A stretch of DNA of 64,000 nt from Natrialba swarupiae. GTDB taxonomy: Archaea > Halobacteriota > Halobacteria > Halobacteriales > Natrialbaceae. Of the stretch, positions 7,663-16,052 are shown piece by piece. Below the pieces are notes generated by a model. That model saw only the letters and a list, made by a program, of their open reading frames with translations, was not told where the DNA came from and ran no database searches. Position numbers and translations under genes: made by a program. Each line of letters begins with the position of its first letter. Position 1 is the first letter of the stretch. The stretch is from the NCBI RefSeq assembly GCF_008245225.1, contig NZ_VTAW01000003.1, positions 124,001 through 188,000 of the forward strand. Reading direction: 5' to 3'.

Positions 7663-8850
7663 CTACTCCTCGTTGAGGATCCGATCGATCAACTCGGAAT
7701 CGTCGCCGCCGAGCACCGACCGGACGAGAAGGTGACCGCCGATCAGTGCCGGGCTGATGACCGTATCGGCGCCGGCGCGCTCGAGTTTCTTCGTGTTCTC
7801 GCGGTCGGTTGCAGCGGCGACGATGTGCGTGTCGGGGGCGAGCTGTCTGGCCGTGAGGATCGTCAGTGCGTCCTGTGCGTCCTCGTTCGTCGCGACCAGA
7901 ACTGCGGATGCCTGCTCGATCTTGGCGCGGTGGAGTGGAGCCTCGTCGCTGGGGTCAGCCATGATGACCGGGATGTCGTGTCTAGAGAGTGCGTCGCTCG
8001 CGTCGTTGTCGGACGTTACGACGACGAACTCCCGGTCGTTGTCCGCGAGTTCGTCGACGATCGGTTCGGTCAGTTCGCCGTAGCCGAGCACCAGAACGTG
8101 GTCGCTCAGCAGTTCGAGTTCCGATTCGGTCATGATTCCGAGTGTTTTCGTGATCCGCGCCTGAATCGCCGGGCCGAGGAGAACCCCGGCAGCCAGGCCG
8201 AAACTGGAGACGCCGAGGACCAGGACGGACATCGTGAACAGCCGCGCGTCGATCGACCCGAGGTTCGGCGTGATGTCGCCGTAGCCGACCGTACTCGAGG
8301 TGATCAGCGTGAAGTAGAAGGCGTCGAGGGGGGTCTCGATTCCCTCGAAATCGTCGCGGAGTGCGTACGCGCCGATGGTCCCGTACGCCTGGACACCGAC
8401 GAGTGCAGCGCCGGCCGCGATCTGCGTCGTACTCAACGAGAGGGTTTTGCTAAAGCGGTCGCGAGTGAGCCACAGTATCGGAATCGACACGAGCGAGAGG
8501 ACGATCAGCGGCACCGAGTACTGGCTCACCTGGAGAAATCCTTGGGCGGCGGTCAGGGGAAGCAAGAGGATCGTCATCCACCAGCCGACGCGCAGTCCGC
8601 GTCTGAGCGCGAGCGCGCCGACGACCATCATGAACCCGGTCACCGCACCGGTAAACCGGGCCGTCTGCTGGACGACGTCCGGAATGTACGGATCGAGGGG
8701 CTCGTAAGGGGGTGCGACGCCGATGTTGAAAAGCGCCGTCGCGACCGAGAGCAAGGCGACCGCGAGTGCCAGCGCGATCGCCGCTCGTGTCGTGAGCACC
8801 CGCTGCCAGTTCTCGGGCAGCCGGCTTCGGAGTGTCTCGGCCACGACCAT
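7663..8850 (-). CDS. Potassium channel protein with RCK (TrkA-N) domain
   Basis: 395 residues from ATG at 8850. The N-terminal 130 residues hold several hydrophobic segments (about four spans). These are followed by a pore module (TMs near 145-165 and 205-228) with the K+ selectivity filter TVGYGD at residues 187-192. The C-terminal part is a TrkA-N/RCK Rossmann domain starting VLVLGYGELTEPIVDEL (252-268) and containing VVVTSDNDASD and VAAATDRENTKKLERAGAD. It should conduct K+ under ligand or nucleotide control, important in cells that hold molar KCl. A longer in-frame start would run into repeat C; the CTTAAC box about 28 bases upstream supports 8850. Confidence 0.9.
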   Translation of the reverse strand: MVVAETLRSRLPENWQRVLTTRAAIALALAVALLSVATALFNIGVAPPYEPLDPYIPDVVQQTARFTGAVTGFMMVVGALALRRGLRVGWWMTILLLPLTAAQGFLQVSQYSVPLIVLSLVSIPILWLTRDRFSKTLSLSTTQIAAGAALVGVQAYGTIGAYALRDDFEGIETPLDAFYFTLITSSTVGYGDITPNLGSIDARLFTMSVLVLGVSSFGLAAGVLLGPAIQARITKTLGIMTESELELLSDHVLVLGYGELTEPIVDELADNDREFVVVTSDNDASDALSRHDIPVIMADPSDEAPLHRAKIEQASAVLVATNEDAQDALTILTARQLAPDTHIVAAATDRENTKKLERAGADTVISPALIGGHLLVRSVLGGDDSELIDRILNEE

Positions 8851-8967
8851 ACGACCCGTTGGGTCGCCCCACCAGTTAAGATTCGCCGTTTTCCTCACCG
8901 AATTCGGCGCGTTTCTCACCGGGAGTCGAGGCGTCCGCGGCCGACGCGAACCGAAGTGACCCGTCTC

Positions 8968-9048
8968 ATACGGTCTGCTGTAAATCGGTACCGGCGAAAC
9001 CACGAGCCGTCTGTGGTTTCACCGGTAAACCGGTACAGCAATCCGTAT
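8968..9048. repeat. Palindromic intergenic repeat, copy C
   Basis: 81-bp element between the divergent K+ channel and SAMP genes: atacggtctgctgtaaatcg at the left, ggtacagcaatccgtat at the right, with the inner arms ccggcgaaaccac and gtggtttcaccgg perfectly or nearly complementary. Unlike copies A and B it lies at the 5' side of both neighbours, which argues against a pure transcription-terminator role. Confidence 0.85.
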
Positions 9049-9099
9049 CACGACTCGAGGAGCGGTAGCTACTTGCCTCCGGCACCGATACCGCCACCT

Positions 9100-9381
9100 A
9101 TGTCCACCGAGTGGAAACTGTTCGCCGACCTCGCCGAACACGCGGGCGACAGACACGTTACGGTCGAGGCGTCGGCCGGAGACACCGTCGGAGACGCCCT
9201 CGAGCAGCTGCTCGACGGCCGTCCCGAACTCGCAGAACGGGTGCTCGAGGACGGCGAACTCCGGTCGCAGGTCAACGTGTTACGCAACGGAACGAACGTC
9301 CTCGTCGAGGAAGACGGGCTCGAGACCGAACTCGGCGACGGGGACGAGCTAGCGCTGTTCCCGCCAGTCAGCGGCGGCTGA
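9100..9381 (+). CDS. Ubiquitin-like small archaeal modifier / MoaD-family protein
   Basis: 93 residues with a beta-grasp pattern and the mandatory C-terminal di-glycine (LALFPPVSGG). The length and PPVSGG tail resemble the SAMP1/MoaD group of haloarchaea, which are adenylated by UbaA at the C-terminal Gly and then serve as sulfur carriers for molybdopterin or as protein modifiers. Here WKLFADLAEHAGDRHVTVE begins the fold and VNVLRNGTNV marks the centre. ATG 9100 is the only start giving the standard length. No other Moco or SAMP gene is adjacent. Confidence 0.88.
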   Translation: MSTEWKLFADLAEHAGDRHVTVEASAGDTVGDALEQLLDGRPELAERVLEDGELRSQVNVLRNGTNVLVEEDGLETELGDGDELALFPPVSGG

Positions 9382-9408
9382 GTCCCTGTAGTATCGATTC
9401 GTCGACAG

Positions 9409-10314
9409 TCACTCGACGAGATCGACGTCGAGGACGAAATCCGGCTCCTCGGCGAGTTCGACCCCGGCGGCTGCAGCGTCGCTGACGAATCGGGCCGTTT
9501 CGGGGATCGCGATCCGCGTTCGGTCCGCCTCGAGTGTCGCGGCGTCTCGAGCCATCGCGGCGAACAACGAGCGCGCCGCGTCGACGTCGTCCCAGGCACC
9601 GACGCCGTACTCGGCGACGGTTTCTTCGTTGCCCCGGTCGGTCCGTCGATGAAACGTTCGAGACCGGTAGGCGGTTCCTAAGGTCCCGTTCGGGCCTTCG
9701 ACGACGAGGACGGCACTCTCGTCGGCGAACCGATCGAAATCGGCCGACGTTATCTCGCGCATCGCCCACGATTCTTCGGGCGCGAGTCCGAGTCCCCGCA
9801 GGTGCTCGCACGCGTCGCTTCGGCTCCAATAGCGCCACGCCGCCGCCGGATCGCTCGAGACGGCGTGTTCTCCCGGGCCCGACGCATCGCGGTCCGGTTC
9901 GGAGAAGACGAACCGGAACTCCGTCACCGGCTCGAAGCCGATCGCACGCGCCATCGAGAGCGAGGCGACGTTCCACGAGAAGATTATCGCTCGGCCGATG
10001 CGGGCATCACGGTCGCGCGCCCACTCGAAACAGGCCTCGGTGAGCCGGCGGGCCACCCCTCGCCGACGGTAGTCGGGGTCGACCCGCAGGCTCTGGAACC
10101 AGGCTTCGTCGGGTGAGAGCAGCCGCGCCTGGACGATCCCGGCCGCCTCGCCGTCGATCGTCGCGAGGAACGTCTTCGTCTCGGGGTCGTCCTCGTCCTC
10201 GAGCCAGTCGTGGTAGATGTCGGGGAGGTAGTCACCGCCGCGATGCGCCCAGATATCGCTCGTCATCTCGACGACGGCCTCGTAATCGTCGTGTGTCGCT
10301 CTCCTGATGTTCAT
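9409..10314 (-). CDS. GNAT family N-acetyltransferase, two-domain
   Basis: 301 residues. An N-terminal GNAT domain has FQSLRVDPDYRRRGVARRL (acetyl-CoA motif, residues about 73-91) and AIIFSWNVASLSMARAIGFE (100-130). A second, degenerate domain of about 150 residues lacks a clear motif A, as in the haloarchaeal tandem-GNAT group. The start MNIRRATHDDYEAVVEM is a classical GNAT N-terminus. It converges on the SAMP gene with a 27-base gap. Substrate unknown. Confidence 0.85.
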   Translation of the reverse strand: MNIRRATHDDYEAVVEMTSDIWAHRGGDYLPDIYHDWLEDEDDPETKTFLATIDGEAAGIVQARLLSPDEAWFQSLRVDPDYRRRGVARRLTEACFEWARDRDARIGRAIIFSWNVASLSMARAIGFEPVTEFRFVFSEPDRDASGPGEHAVSSDPAAAWRYWSRSDACEHLRGLGLAPEESWAMREITSADFDRFADESAVLVVEGPNGTLGTAYRSRTFHRRTDRGNEETVAEYGVGAWDDVDAARSLFAAMARDAATLEADRTRIAIPETARFVSDAAAAGVELAEEPDFVLDVDLVE

Positions 10315-10442
10315 CGATGAGATGGTTCGTGGTCGAGCGATCGGTATCGTGGCCGGTGGTCGAACGATCAGTGTTCGAGAACGCGATCACGAAACTCGAG
10401 CGCACAGTTGCACTCGAGTTCGATCCCCCGATTCGCTCGTGT

Positions 10443-11714
10443 CTACTCCCAGGGGACCGACCGCTCCTGAATCTCGCCGACCAGCGACGTCCCCATCGCT
10501 TCCTCGACGTCGTCGGCGTTCGCGAGTGCCCACATGAGTTTGACTTTCGCCGTCCCGGGGAGGGTGTCGCCGGCTTCGATTACGCCCGCATCGAGGAGGT
10601 CGCGGCCGGTGTCGTAGACCCGGTCGCAGACCCGACCCTCGAGACACTGACTGGTCATCACGACCGTCGTCCCGCCTTCGATCAGGTCTTCGATCCGGGG
10701 GATGAGGTCGGTGTGGACGTGTCCGAGTCCCGTTCCCTCGAGTACGAGGCCCGCCGACCCCTCGACGACGTCGAGGAAGGCGGGATCCATTCCGGGCGTG
10801 AACTTCAGCAGTTCGACGTCGCTCTCGAGGTCGGCGTCGATGGCGAGATCCGCCTCGCCGCGTTCTCTGTGCTCGCGGTGGAACTCGATCGACTCCGTTC
10901 CGTCCTCGGCGAGGGCGTCGTAGTCGATCTCCCCCAGCGGCTCCGCACCGACGGTCTCGAAGGCGTCTCGGCGGGAGGTGTGGTTCTTCCGGACGCGAGT
11001 GCCCCGATGGAGCGCACAGACGTCGTCGGACTCGGAGGCGTGCATACAGACCAGCACCTCCGCGCAGTCGCTCTTTGCGGCCTCGACGGCGCAGACGGCG
11101 TTCATCACGTTGTCCGACGAGGGGCGATCGGCCGAGCGCTGGCTCCCGGTGAAGACGATCGGCACCGGCGTCTCGAGGGCAAAGGAGAGGACCGACGCGG
11201 AGTACTGCATCGTGTCGGTGCCGTGCATGACGACGACGCCGTCGGCACCGGCCTCGATTTCCTCGTGGACGGCCTCGGCGAGATCCTGCCAGATCGGCGG
11301 CTCCATGTTCTCAGAGAGGATGTTCGCGACGACGCGCCCGCGGTAGTTCGCCCGGCCGGCGAGATCCGGGACCGCCCTGAGGACGTCCTCGGCGTCGAAC
11401 TGGGCCGTGACAGCACCCGTACGATAGTCGACCGTCGAGGCGATCGTCCCGCCGGTCGAGATCAGCGAAATCGTCGGGAGGTCGTCGTCGAACGCGATCT
11501 CGGAGGCCTCGTCGCTGTCGCCTACCGAATCGGTCCCGTCGATCTCGTAGACGTCCTCCGCGAGCACCTCGACGTCGGCGTTCTCGCGGTCGACGCCGAC
11601 GTTGTACCCACCCTCGAGTTTCACCACGAGGTGATCGTCCGTACTCGAGGGGAGCAACACGCCCTCGTACGTGCGCTCTGCGCGGTCGACGCGAACGCGG
11701 TCGCCTGGATTCAT
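10443..11714 (-). CDS. gatD: Glutamyl-tRNA(Gln) amidotransferase subunit D
   Basis: 423 residues from ATG at 11714. GatD is the asparaginase-like subunit of the archaeal GatDE complex: it hydrolyses glutamine and passes ammonia to GatE, which converts Glu-tRNA(Gln) to Gln-tRNA(Gln). N-terminal about 60 residues form the GatD-specific beta-barrel (MNPGDRVRVDRAERTYEGVL). The asparaginase part starts with ISTGGTIAS (86-93, catalytic Thr) and has VVMHGTDTMQYSASVLSFA with the second Thr/Asp pair. The usual length is 410-430. Upstream in-frame codons are rejected because they lack similarity and a promoter. GatE is not in the window. Confidence 0.95.
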   Translation of the reverse strand: MNPGDRVRVDRAERTYEGVLLPSSTDDHLVVKLEGGYNVGVDRENADVEVLAEDVYEIDGTDSVGDSDEASEIAFDDDLPTISLISTGGTIASTVDYRTGAVTAQFDAEDVLRAVPDLAGRANYRGRVVANILSENMEPPIWQDLAEAVHEEIEAGADGVVVMHGTDTMQYSASVLSFALETPVPIVFTGSQRSADRPSSDNVMNAVCAVEAAKSDCAEVLVCMHASESDDVCALHRGTRVRKNHTSRRDAFETVGAEPLGEIDYDALAEDGTESIEFHREHRERGEADLAIDADLESDVELLKFTPGMDPAFLDVVEGSAGLVLEGTGLGHVHTDLIPRIEDLIEGGTTVVMTSQCLEGRVCDRVYDTGRDLLDAGVIEAGDTLPGTAKVKLMWALANADDVEEAMGTSLVGEIQERSVPWE

Positions 11715-11793
11715 GCGTGGGCGTTGCGCGCCGTTGGACTTGAAGCCACGCTTTCGTCCTCGGGCAGTGACGTCTCCGTCCGAGGACCGTCCG

Positions 11794-11991
11794 TCACGCG
11801 AGGATCCCAACGAGAACCAGTCCGGCCCCACCCAGAAGGAGCACGCCGACGATGAGCGCCGTCAGCAGCCGGATCGACACGAGTGCGTCGTCGCTGACAT
11901 CGAGTCTCGGATAGAGCTGACGCGCGGCGTAGAGCAATCCCGCGCCGGCGGCGAGGGCGATCGCCCCGAACGCGACCAGTTCGACGTTCAC
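11794..11991 (-). CDS. Small two-helix membrane protein
   Basis: 65 residues: MNVELVAFGAIALAAGAGLL (helix 1), a short soluble stretch YPRLDVSDDALVSI and a second helix LLTALIVGVLLLGGAGLVLVG. No motif allows a functional call. A gene is likely because the hydrophobic pattern, start with upstream T/A-rich stretch, and acidic linker are typical of conserved haloarchaeal small membrane proteins. It lies in the same direction as gatD, 79 bases upstream of it. Confidence 0.6.
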   Translation of the reverse strand: MNVELVAFGAIALAAGAGLLYAARQLYPRLDVSDDALVSIRLLTALIVGVLLLGGAGLVLVGILA

Positions 11992-12125
11992 TCATCACCG
12001 TACCAGCCGATCCGTAAAAAAACGTGTTCACATCTTCACGGCTCGAGCGAGCGCGCGGAACCGTCACCTCGAGGACCGCGCAGATATGGGAAAGCTCCAT
12101 AGTGCTCGCCGGCCACCGTTCGAAC

Positions 12126-12770
12126 ATGGGTGAGCGTTCGGACGAACTGACCGAGAGTCGCGACGCGGACGCTCCGTCTACCGACGACCTCCTCGAGGAG
12201 ACCGAGCAGTTGCTCTCCGAGACGGGCGGCGAGCCCGCGCCGGTCGACGGCGAGGGGCGACAGACCGACTCCGGATCACCGTCAGCCGAGGCGTCGACCG
12301 CTGACGCCGACGGATCGCGCTCGTGGTGGCCGTTCTCGAGGGGCGACTCGAGCGAGGGCGCACGCACGAGCGACTCGGCTTCCGGACGCCTCTCGAGGCT
12401 CGGACCGAGTCGCTCGCTCGGTGAGTACTTCTCACCGAAGGCGTTTCTCGCCGTGCTGGCGCTCGTGTCCGTTGGGCTGTTCGCCGGCGGAACGCTCCTC
12501 CCGATCGGCGCGCTCGGTCGGTTCGTCGGTCTAGTGGTGGTCACCTTCCTCTTTGGCTTGCTCACGTCGAAACGGCGGTACCTCGAGCTATCGGTCGCGG
12601 GGACGGCTGCTGGCGGGCTGACGACTGTACTGTTCGATCTCCCACTCGCCATCGCCGGCTCGGGACGGACGCTGCTTGCCGCCGGCGCGGCCGCGGGGCT
12701 CGTCGTCTCGGTTCTCGGATACTACTTCGGTCGCGACCTCCGTGACGGCCTCTCGCGGGATATCGAGTAG
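12126..12770 (+). CDS. Haloarchaeal membrane protein with acidic disordered N-terminus
   Basis: 214 residues. The first 100 are highly polar and Ser/Asp/Glu-rich (probably unstructured, cytoplasmic). The remainder has about four membrane spans (FLAVLALVSVGLFAGGTLLP, FVGLVVVTFLFGLL, an alanine/glycine-rich third, and LLAAGAAAGLVVSVLGYYFG). It ends YYFGRDLRDGLSRDIE. I do not recognise a named family. ATG 12126 is preferred over upstream in-frame codons because they would add a non-haloarchaeal-looking basic peptide. Transcribed divergently from the small membrane gene. Confidence 0.7.
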   Translation: MGERSDELTESRDADAPSTDDLLEETEQLLSETGGEPAPVDGEGRQTDSGSPSAEASTADADGSRSWWPFSRGDSSEGARTSDSASGRLSRLGPSRSLGEYFSPKAFLAVLALVSVGLFAGGTLLPIGALGRFVGLVVVTFLFGLLTSKRRYLELSVAGTAAGGLTTVLFDLPLAIAGSGRTLLAAGAAAGLVVSVLGYYFGRDLRDGLSRDIE

Positions 12771-12987
12771 ACGAACGCACCCGCGGAGCACCTGACCACG
12801 GTGTGCTCGAGATCGCAAGACGGTCCGTATTGGCCCCTCGAACGCGGGTCGGTGATCTCACAGAAACCGATAGCAGCCACGTAGCTAAGGCGGCGGAGTC
12901 GATTTGCGGAGCAGTTCTTTCGATCGATTTCTCGATCAGCCACCGAGTGGACCGAATCGTTTTCACACTCGTTTGCGTACACTGTCT

Positions 12988-13812
12988 ATGGCAGATGATA
13001 ACATACAACATCGACAAACGGATTCACCGACTGGTGACATCGCGTATCTCGCGCGATCTCGACACCGAATTCCCGCACTCGTCGCACTGACGGAGCGTCC
13101 TCGAAGTCGTTCCGAACTGTGCGAGTTGACCGGCGTTTCGGACTCGACGATACGGCGGACGCTGGACGAGTTCGAAGACCAGATCTGGATCCGCAAAGAC
13201 GGTTACCAGTACACGGCAACACGGCTGGGTGAGGTGATCGCTTCGGGGATGGAAGAGCTGATCGAACGGGTCGAAACAGCGCGAAAGCTACGTGACGTCT
13301 GGCACTGGCTCCCCGACGAAGTCGGCGAGTTCCCGGTCGAGATGTGGACCGATCTAACCGTCACCGTCGCCGATCCAGACTCCCCGTACAGGCCGGTGAA
13401 CCGATTCGAGTTCCTTCTCCGAGAGGCGACTGCGGTACGATACCTACGCGCCGAGATCGCCCTGATGGACCCCTGCTTCGACGTCCTCCGCCAACGGATC
13501 AACGACGGTGTAGATGTAACGGTAATCGGCCGCCCGAACTGCAACGCGTACTTTTACTCGAACTACCCGGAACACAACCGAGAGCTACTACAACGGGACA
13601 ACTTTACCGTTCTCGAGTACGACGACCTTCCGCCGTACGGGATCGGACTCCTCGACGAGCGCGTGATCATCAGCTGTTACGAACAAGGCAGCGGGACGGT
13701 TCGGGCGCTGGTCGATACCGACGTCCCGTCGGTCCACGAGTGGGCGCAGTCGATCTACGAGCGGTACACGTCCGATGCCCATCCCTTCGACCCACAGTCG
13801 ACCGTCGAGTGA
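12988..13812 (+). CDS. FilR1/DUF1724-type winged-helix transcriptional regulator
   Basis: 274 residues from ATG at 12988. An N-terminal winged helix (residues about 28-85) with SRSELCELTGVSDSTIRRTL as helix-turn-helix, followed by a FilR1-like sensor domain (about 110-270) containing FLLREATAVRYLRAEIALMD and VTVIGRPNCNAYF. This two-part layout belongs to the COG4742 group of archaeal regulators named after FilR1; ligands are unknown. Promoter: cgttttcacac box about 25 bases upstream. It may govern the OsmC-methyltransferase pair 190 bases downstream, by position only. Confidence 0.75.
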   Translation: MADDNIQHRQTDSPTGDIAYLARSRHRIPALVALTERPRSRSELCELTGVSDSTIRRTLDEFEDQIWIRKDGYQYTATRLGEVIASGMEELIERVETARKLRDVWHWLPDEVGEFPVEMWTDLTVTVADPDSPYRPVNRFEFLLREATAVRYLRAEIALMDPCFDVLRQRINDGVDVTVIGRPNCNAYFYSNYPEHNRELLQRDNFTVLEYDDLPPYGIGLLDERVIISCYEQGSGTVRALVDTDVPSVHEWAQSIYERYTSDAHPFDPQSTVE

Positions 13813-14003
13813 CGTTTTTGAGGACGATATCCGGTCTGTCGTCGTAGCCACGTAAGCACCACGCGAGTGGACCACGGGCACTGCTTTGTCGCAGTCGGTG
13901 AGACGTGTGCAGCGACTGCGAGATCGCCATGAACTGCCGAAAATTCACAAATTAGCTACAATATCTCCGGTTCCGTTGCGTCTAGCCGAGAGGTGATACG
14001 AGA

Positions 14004-14630
14004 ATGTCAACCGACAAGCAGACCGCACACGGAATCGACCTCGAGACACTCGAGGGGTTCGCCGAACACGCGGCCGACGATCCCGAAGCCGTCCAGCTCG
14101 GCCTCGGGGCGTCCGCGACCTACGAGGGGACGGCCGCACACAGTCTGGCGAGAGTCGATAGCTACGAACTGGGAGGCGAGACGATCGCTCGTGAAACGCG
14201 CGAGTACACGATCCCCTACGGCGCCTGGAAGGAAGTGCTGGACGCCGGTGGGTGGGTCGGCGGGACCGACCGACTCGAGCCGATAGAAGCGGCGCTATCC
14301 GCGCTGGCTGCCTGTATCAACGTCGGCATTACGATCAACGCCGCCGCCAGCGGTGTGGACATCGACCACCTCGAGACACGCGTCCGAACCGATTTCGATC
14401 CAGCGGTTCTGTTCAGCCTCGAGGGCCTCGACGAAGCCGACTCGGTTTTCGAGACCGTCACCGCCGAGGTCGAGATCGACGGCGAGGATCTCGATCAGGA
14501 CCTGATCGACGAATGGGCGCGACGGGCACCCGTCTACACCTTCGTCTCGCACGCTCAGGACGTCGATATGACCATCAACAGTCCCGCCAAGGTCGCGGGC
14601 GAGGACTCACTGGTGAGCGCCGATGAGTAA
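14004..14630 (+). CDS. OsmC family protein lacking the second conserved cysteine
   Basis: 208 residues of OsmC/Ohr fold: PIEAALSALAACINVGITI contains the first family cysteine (Cys104). In typical OsmC peroxidases the second cysteine lies in an R-C-P-V motif near the C-terminus; here the equivalent reads WARRAPVYTFVS, with Ala175 in place of Cys. A thiol-peroxidase cycle is therefore unlikely and a binding or sulfur-transfer role is more plausible (inference). The gene overlaps the next one by 8 bases, so the two are co-translated. ATG 14004 is preceded by an AT-rich stretch with an acaaattagctac box 45-55 bases upstream. Confidence 0.85.
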   Translation: MSTDKQTAHGIDLETLEGFAEHAADDPEAVQLGLGASATYEGTAAHSLARVDSYELGGETIARETREYTIPYGAWKEVLDAGGWVGGTDRLEPIEAALSALAACINVGITINAAASGVDIDHLETRVRTDFDPAVLFSLEGLDEADSVFETVTAEVEIDGEDLDQDLIDEWARRAPVYTFVSHAQDVDMTINSPAKVAGEDSLVSADE

Positions 14631-15399
14631 GACGCTCGATACGGACAAACTCGAACGGGAGGTCAAGTCGATGTACTGTGACGTCGCGGAGTCCGCCGAC
14701 GCCGAGTTCCACTTCGAGACGGGCCGGGACCTCGCAGAGCGTCTCGGCTACGAACCGGACACTCTCACCTACGTTCCCGACGAGGCGATCGACTCGTTCG
14801 CAGGCGTCGGCTACTACTTCGAGTCCGCGGATCTCGACCCGCGCGAGGACGTACTCGATCTCGGCAGCGGCTCCGGAATGGACGCCTTCTACGCCGCGAT
14901 GAACGTCACCGAAACCGGATCCGTCACGGGCGTCGACATGACGCCAGAACAGGTCGCGAAGGCCAACGAACTCGCCGCAGACAACGGGTTTCACAACGTC
15001 AGCTTCCATCAGGGGTACATCGAGGACCTGCCGTTCGAGGACGAATCGTTCGACGCCGTGCTCTCGAACGGCGTGATCAACCTCTCGGCCGAGAAACGTC
15101 GAGTCTTCGAGGAGGCGTACCGCGTACTGCGGCCGGGTGGACGGATCACACTCTCCGACATCGTCAGCGAGCACCAGCTGCCCGGGGGCATCAAAACCGA
15201 CGCGGATCTCTGGGCGGCCTGCATCGGCGGTGCCGAACAGGTCGACAGCTACGCGTCACTCGTCGAAGCCGCTGGCTTCGACCTCGACGAGATTCGGGAG
15301 AACACCCAGTACGAGTTTATCTCCGAGCGGGCGGCAAACGCGTGCCAGAAGTACGGCGTGATGAGCGTCTCGCTGCGTGCCAGCAAACCGCTCGAGTGA
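14623..15399 (+). CDS. SAM-dependent methyltransferase resembling arsenite methyltransferase ArsM
   Basis: 258 residues of class I methyltransferase. Motif I VLDLGSGSGMD is at 77-87, SVTGVDMTPEQVAKANELA forms motif II, and FDAVLSNGVINLSAEKRRVF is motif IV. The segment ERLGYEPDTLTYVPDEA followed by the Rossmann domain and WAACIGGAEQ (Cys200) resembles ArsM, but the ArsM cysteine that follows the VP-E segment (LGCGNP type) is replaced by VGYYF. Cys19, Cys200 and Cys241 remain. It is therefore a relative of ArsM rather than a clear arsenite enzyme. It overlaps the OsmC gene by 8 bases, suggesting a shared pathway for a soft-nucleophile substrate. Confidence 0.8.
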   Translation: MSKTLDTDKLEREVKSMYCDVAESADAEFHFETGRDLAERLGYEPDTLTYVPDEAIDSFAGVGYYFESADLDPREDVLDLGSGSGMDAFYAAMNVTETGSVTGVDMTPEQVAKANELAADNGFHNVSFHQGYIEDLPFEDESFDAVLSNGVINLSAEKRRVFEEAYRVLRPGGRITLSDIVSEHQLPGGIKTDADLWAACIGGAEQVDSYASLVEAAGFDLDEIRENTQYEFISERAANACQKYGVMSVSLRASKPLE

Positions 15400-15496
15400 C
15401 TACAACCGGTACACCGGTCGTTTTTCGGACAGTCCGATCACGGCGGCGGACGATGGATCGTTTCTTCGGTCGTGACAACAGATCATACGGAAGACG

Positions 15497-15931
15497 TCAG
15501 CGCCCACCCGATCGACGATCCCGTAGCTCGTGAATTTTCCGCAAATCCTGGTTCAGCGTCCCGTAGTGATCGAGGAGATCTTGCACGGTCACGATACCGC
15601 AGACGTCGAGTCCCTCTACCACGACGAGCTTCTTGATACGCTCCTCTTGCATTCGCTTGACGGCGAACCGAATCCCGCGGTTCGGGTCGACCGTCTCAAG
15701 TGGATGACTCGCGACTGCTCGCGTCGGTATCTCCGCGAACGGTTTCCCCGACTTGTAGCCAGCCTCGATGAGATCCGATTCGGTGACGATGCCGTAGGGA
15801 TCGCCGTCAGTCGTGATCACGACGCTCCCGACGTCGTGGCGAATCATCAGCTCCGCGACCCGCTGGAGCGACGTGGTGTTTTCACACGAGATGACGTCCT
15901 CGGTCATCACGTCCTGAATCTGGGCGCACAT
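15497..15931 (-). CDS. CBS-domain pair protein
   Basis: 144 residues consisting of two CBS motifs: IQDVMTEDVISCENTTSL with LMIRHDVGSVVITTDGDPYG and the GIVTESDLI signature near residue 48, then a second copy with AVKRMQEERIKKLVVVEG and GIVTVQDLLDHYG. CBS pairs bind adenosine nucleotides or SAM and act as energy or ionic-strength sensors. There is no fused effector domain, so it must act on another protein. Convergent with the methyltransferase gene, 97 bases apart. Confidence 0.9.
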   Translation of the reverse strand: MCAQIQDVMTEDVISCENTTSLQRVAELMIRHDVGSVVITTDGDPYGIVTESDLIEAGYKSGKPFAEIPTRAVASHPLETVDPNRGIRFAVKRMQEERIKKLVVVEGLDVCGIVTVQDLLDHYGTLNQDLRKIHELRDRRSGGR

Positions 15932-16052
15932 GACTCGACGTTGCGATTACGACATAATGGTTCTTCTCCAGCGTTACTCTCGCAAGCGTGGTGCTGACGA
16001 TCCGAAACCGCCCGCTCGAGCGAAACCCAACCACCCCACGCTCGGACTCGAG

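Noticed and set aside
7366-9099. Very long open frame on the plus strand reaching into the SAMP gene
   Set aside because: It is a GC-rich shadow antisense to the K+ channel gene; only the last 93 codons (from 9100) have beta-grasp character and a di-Gly end.
14623-15399. Canonical arsenite methyltransferase annotation
   Set aside because: The cysteine expected just before the Rossmann domain in ArsM is replaced (GVGYYF) and no ars operon genes are nearby, so only resemblance is stated.
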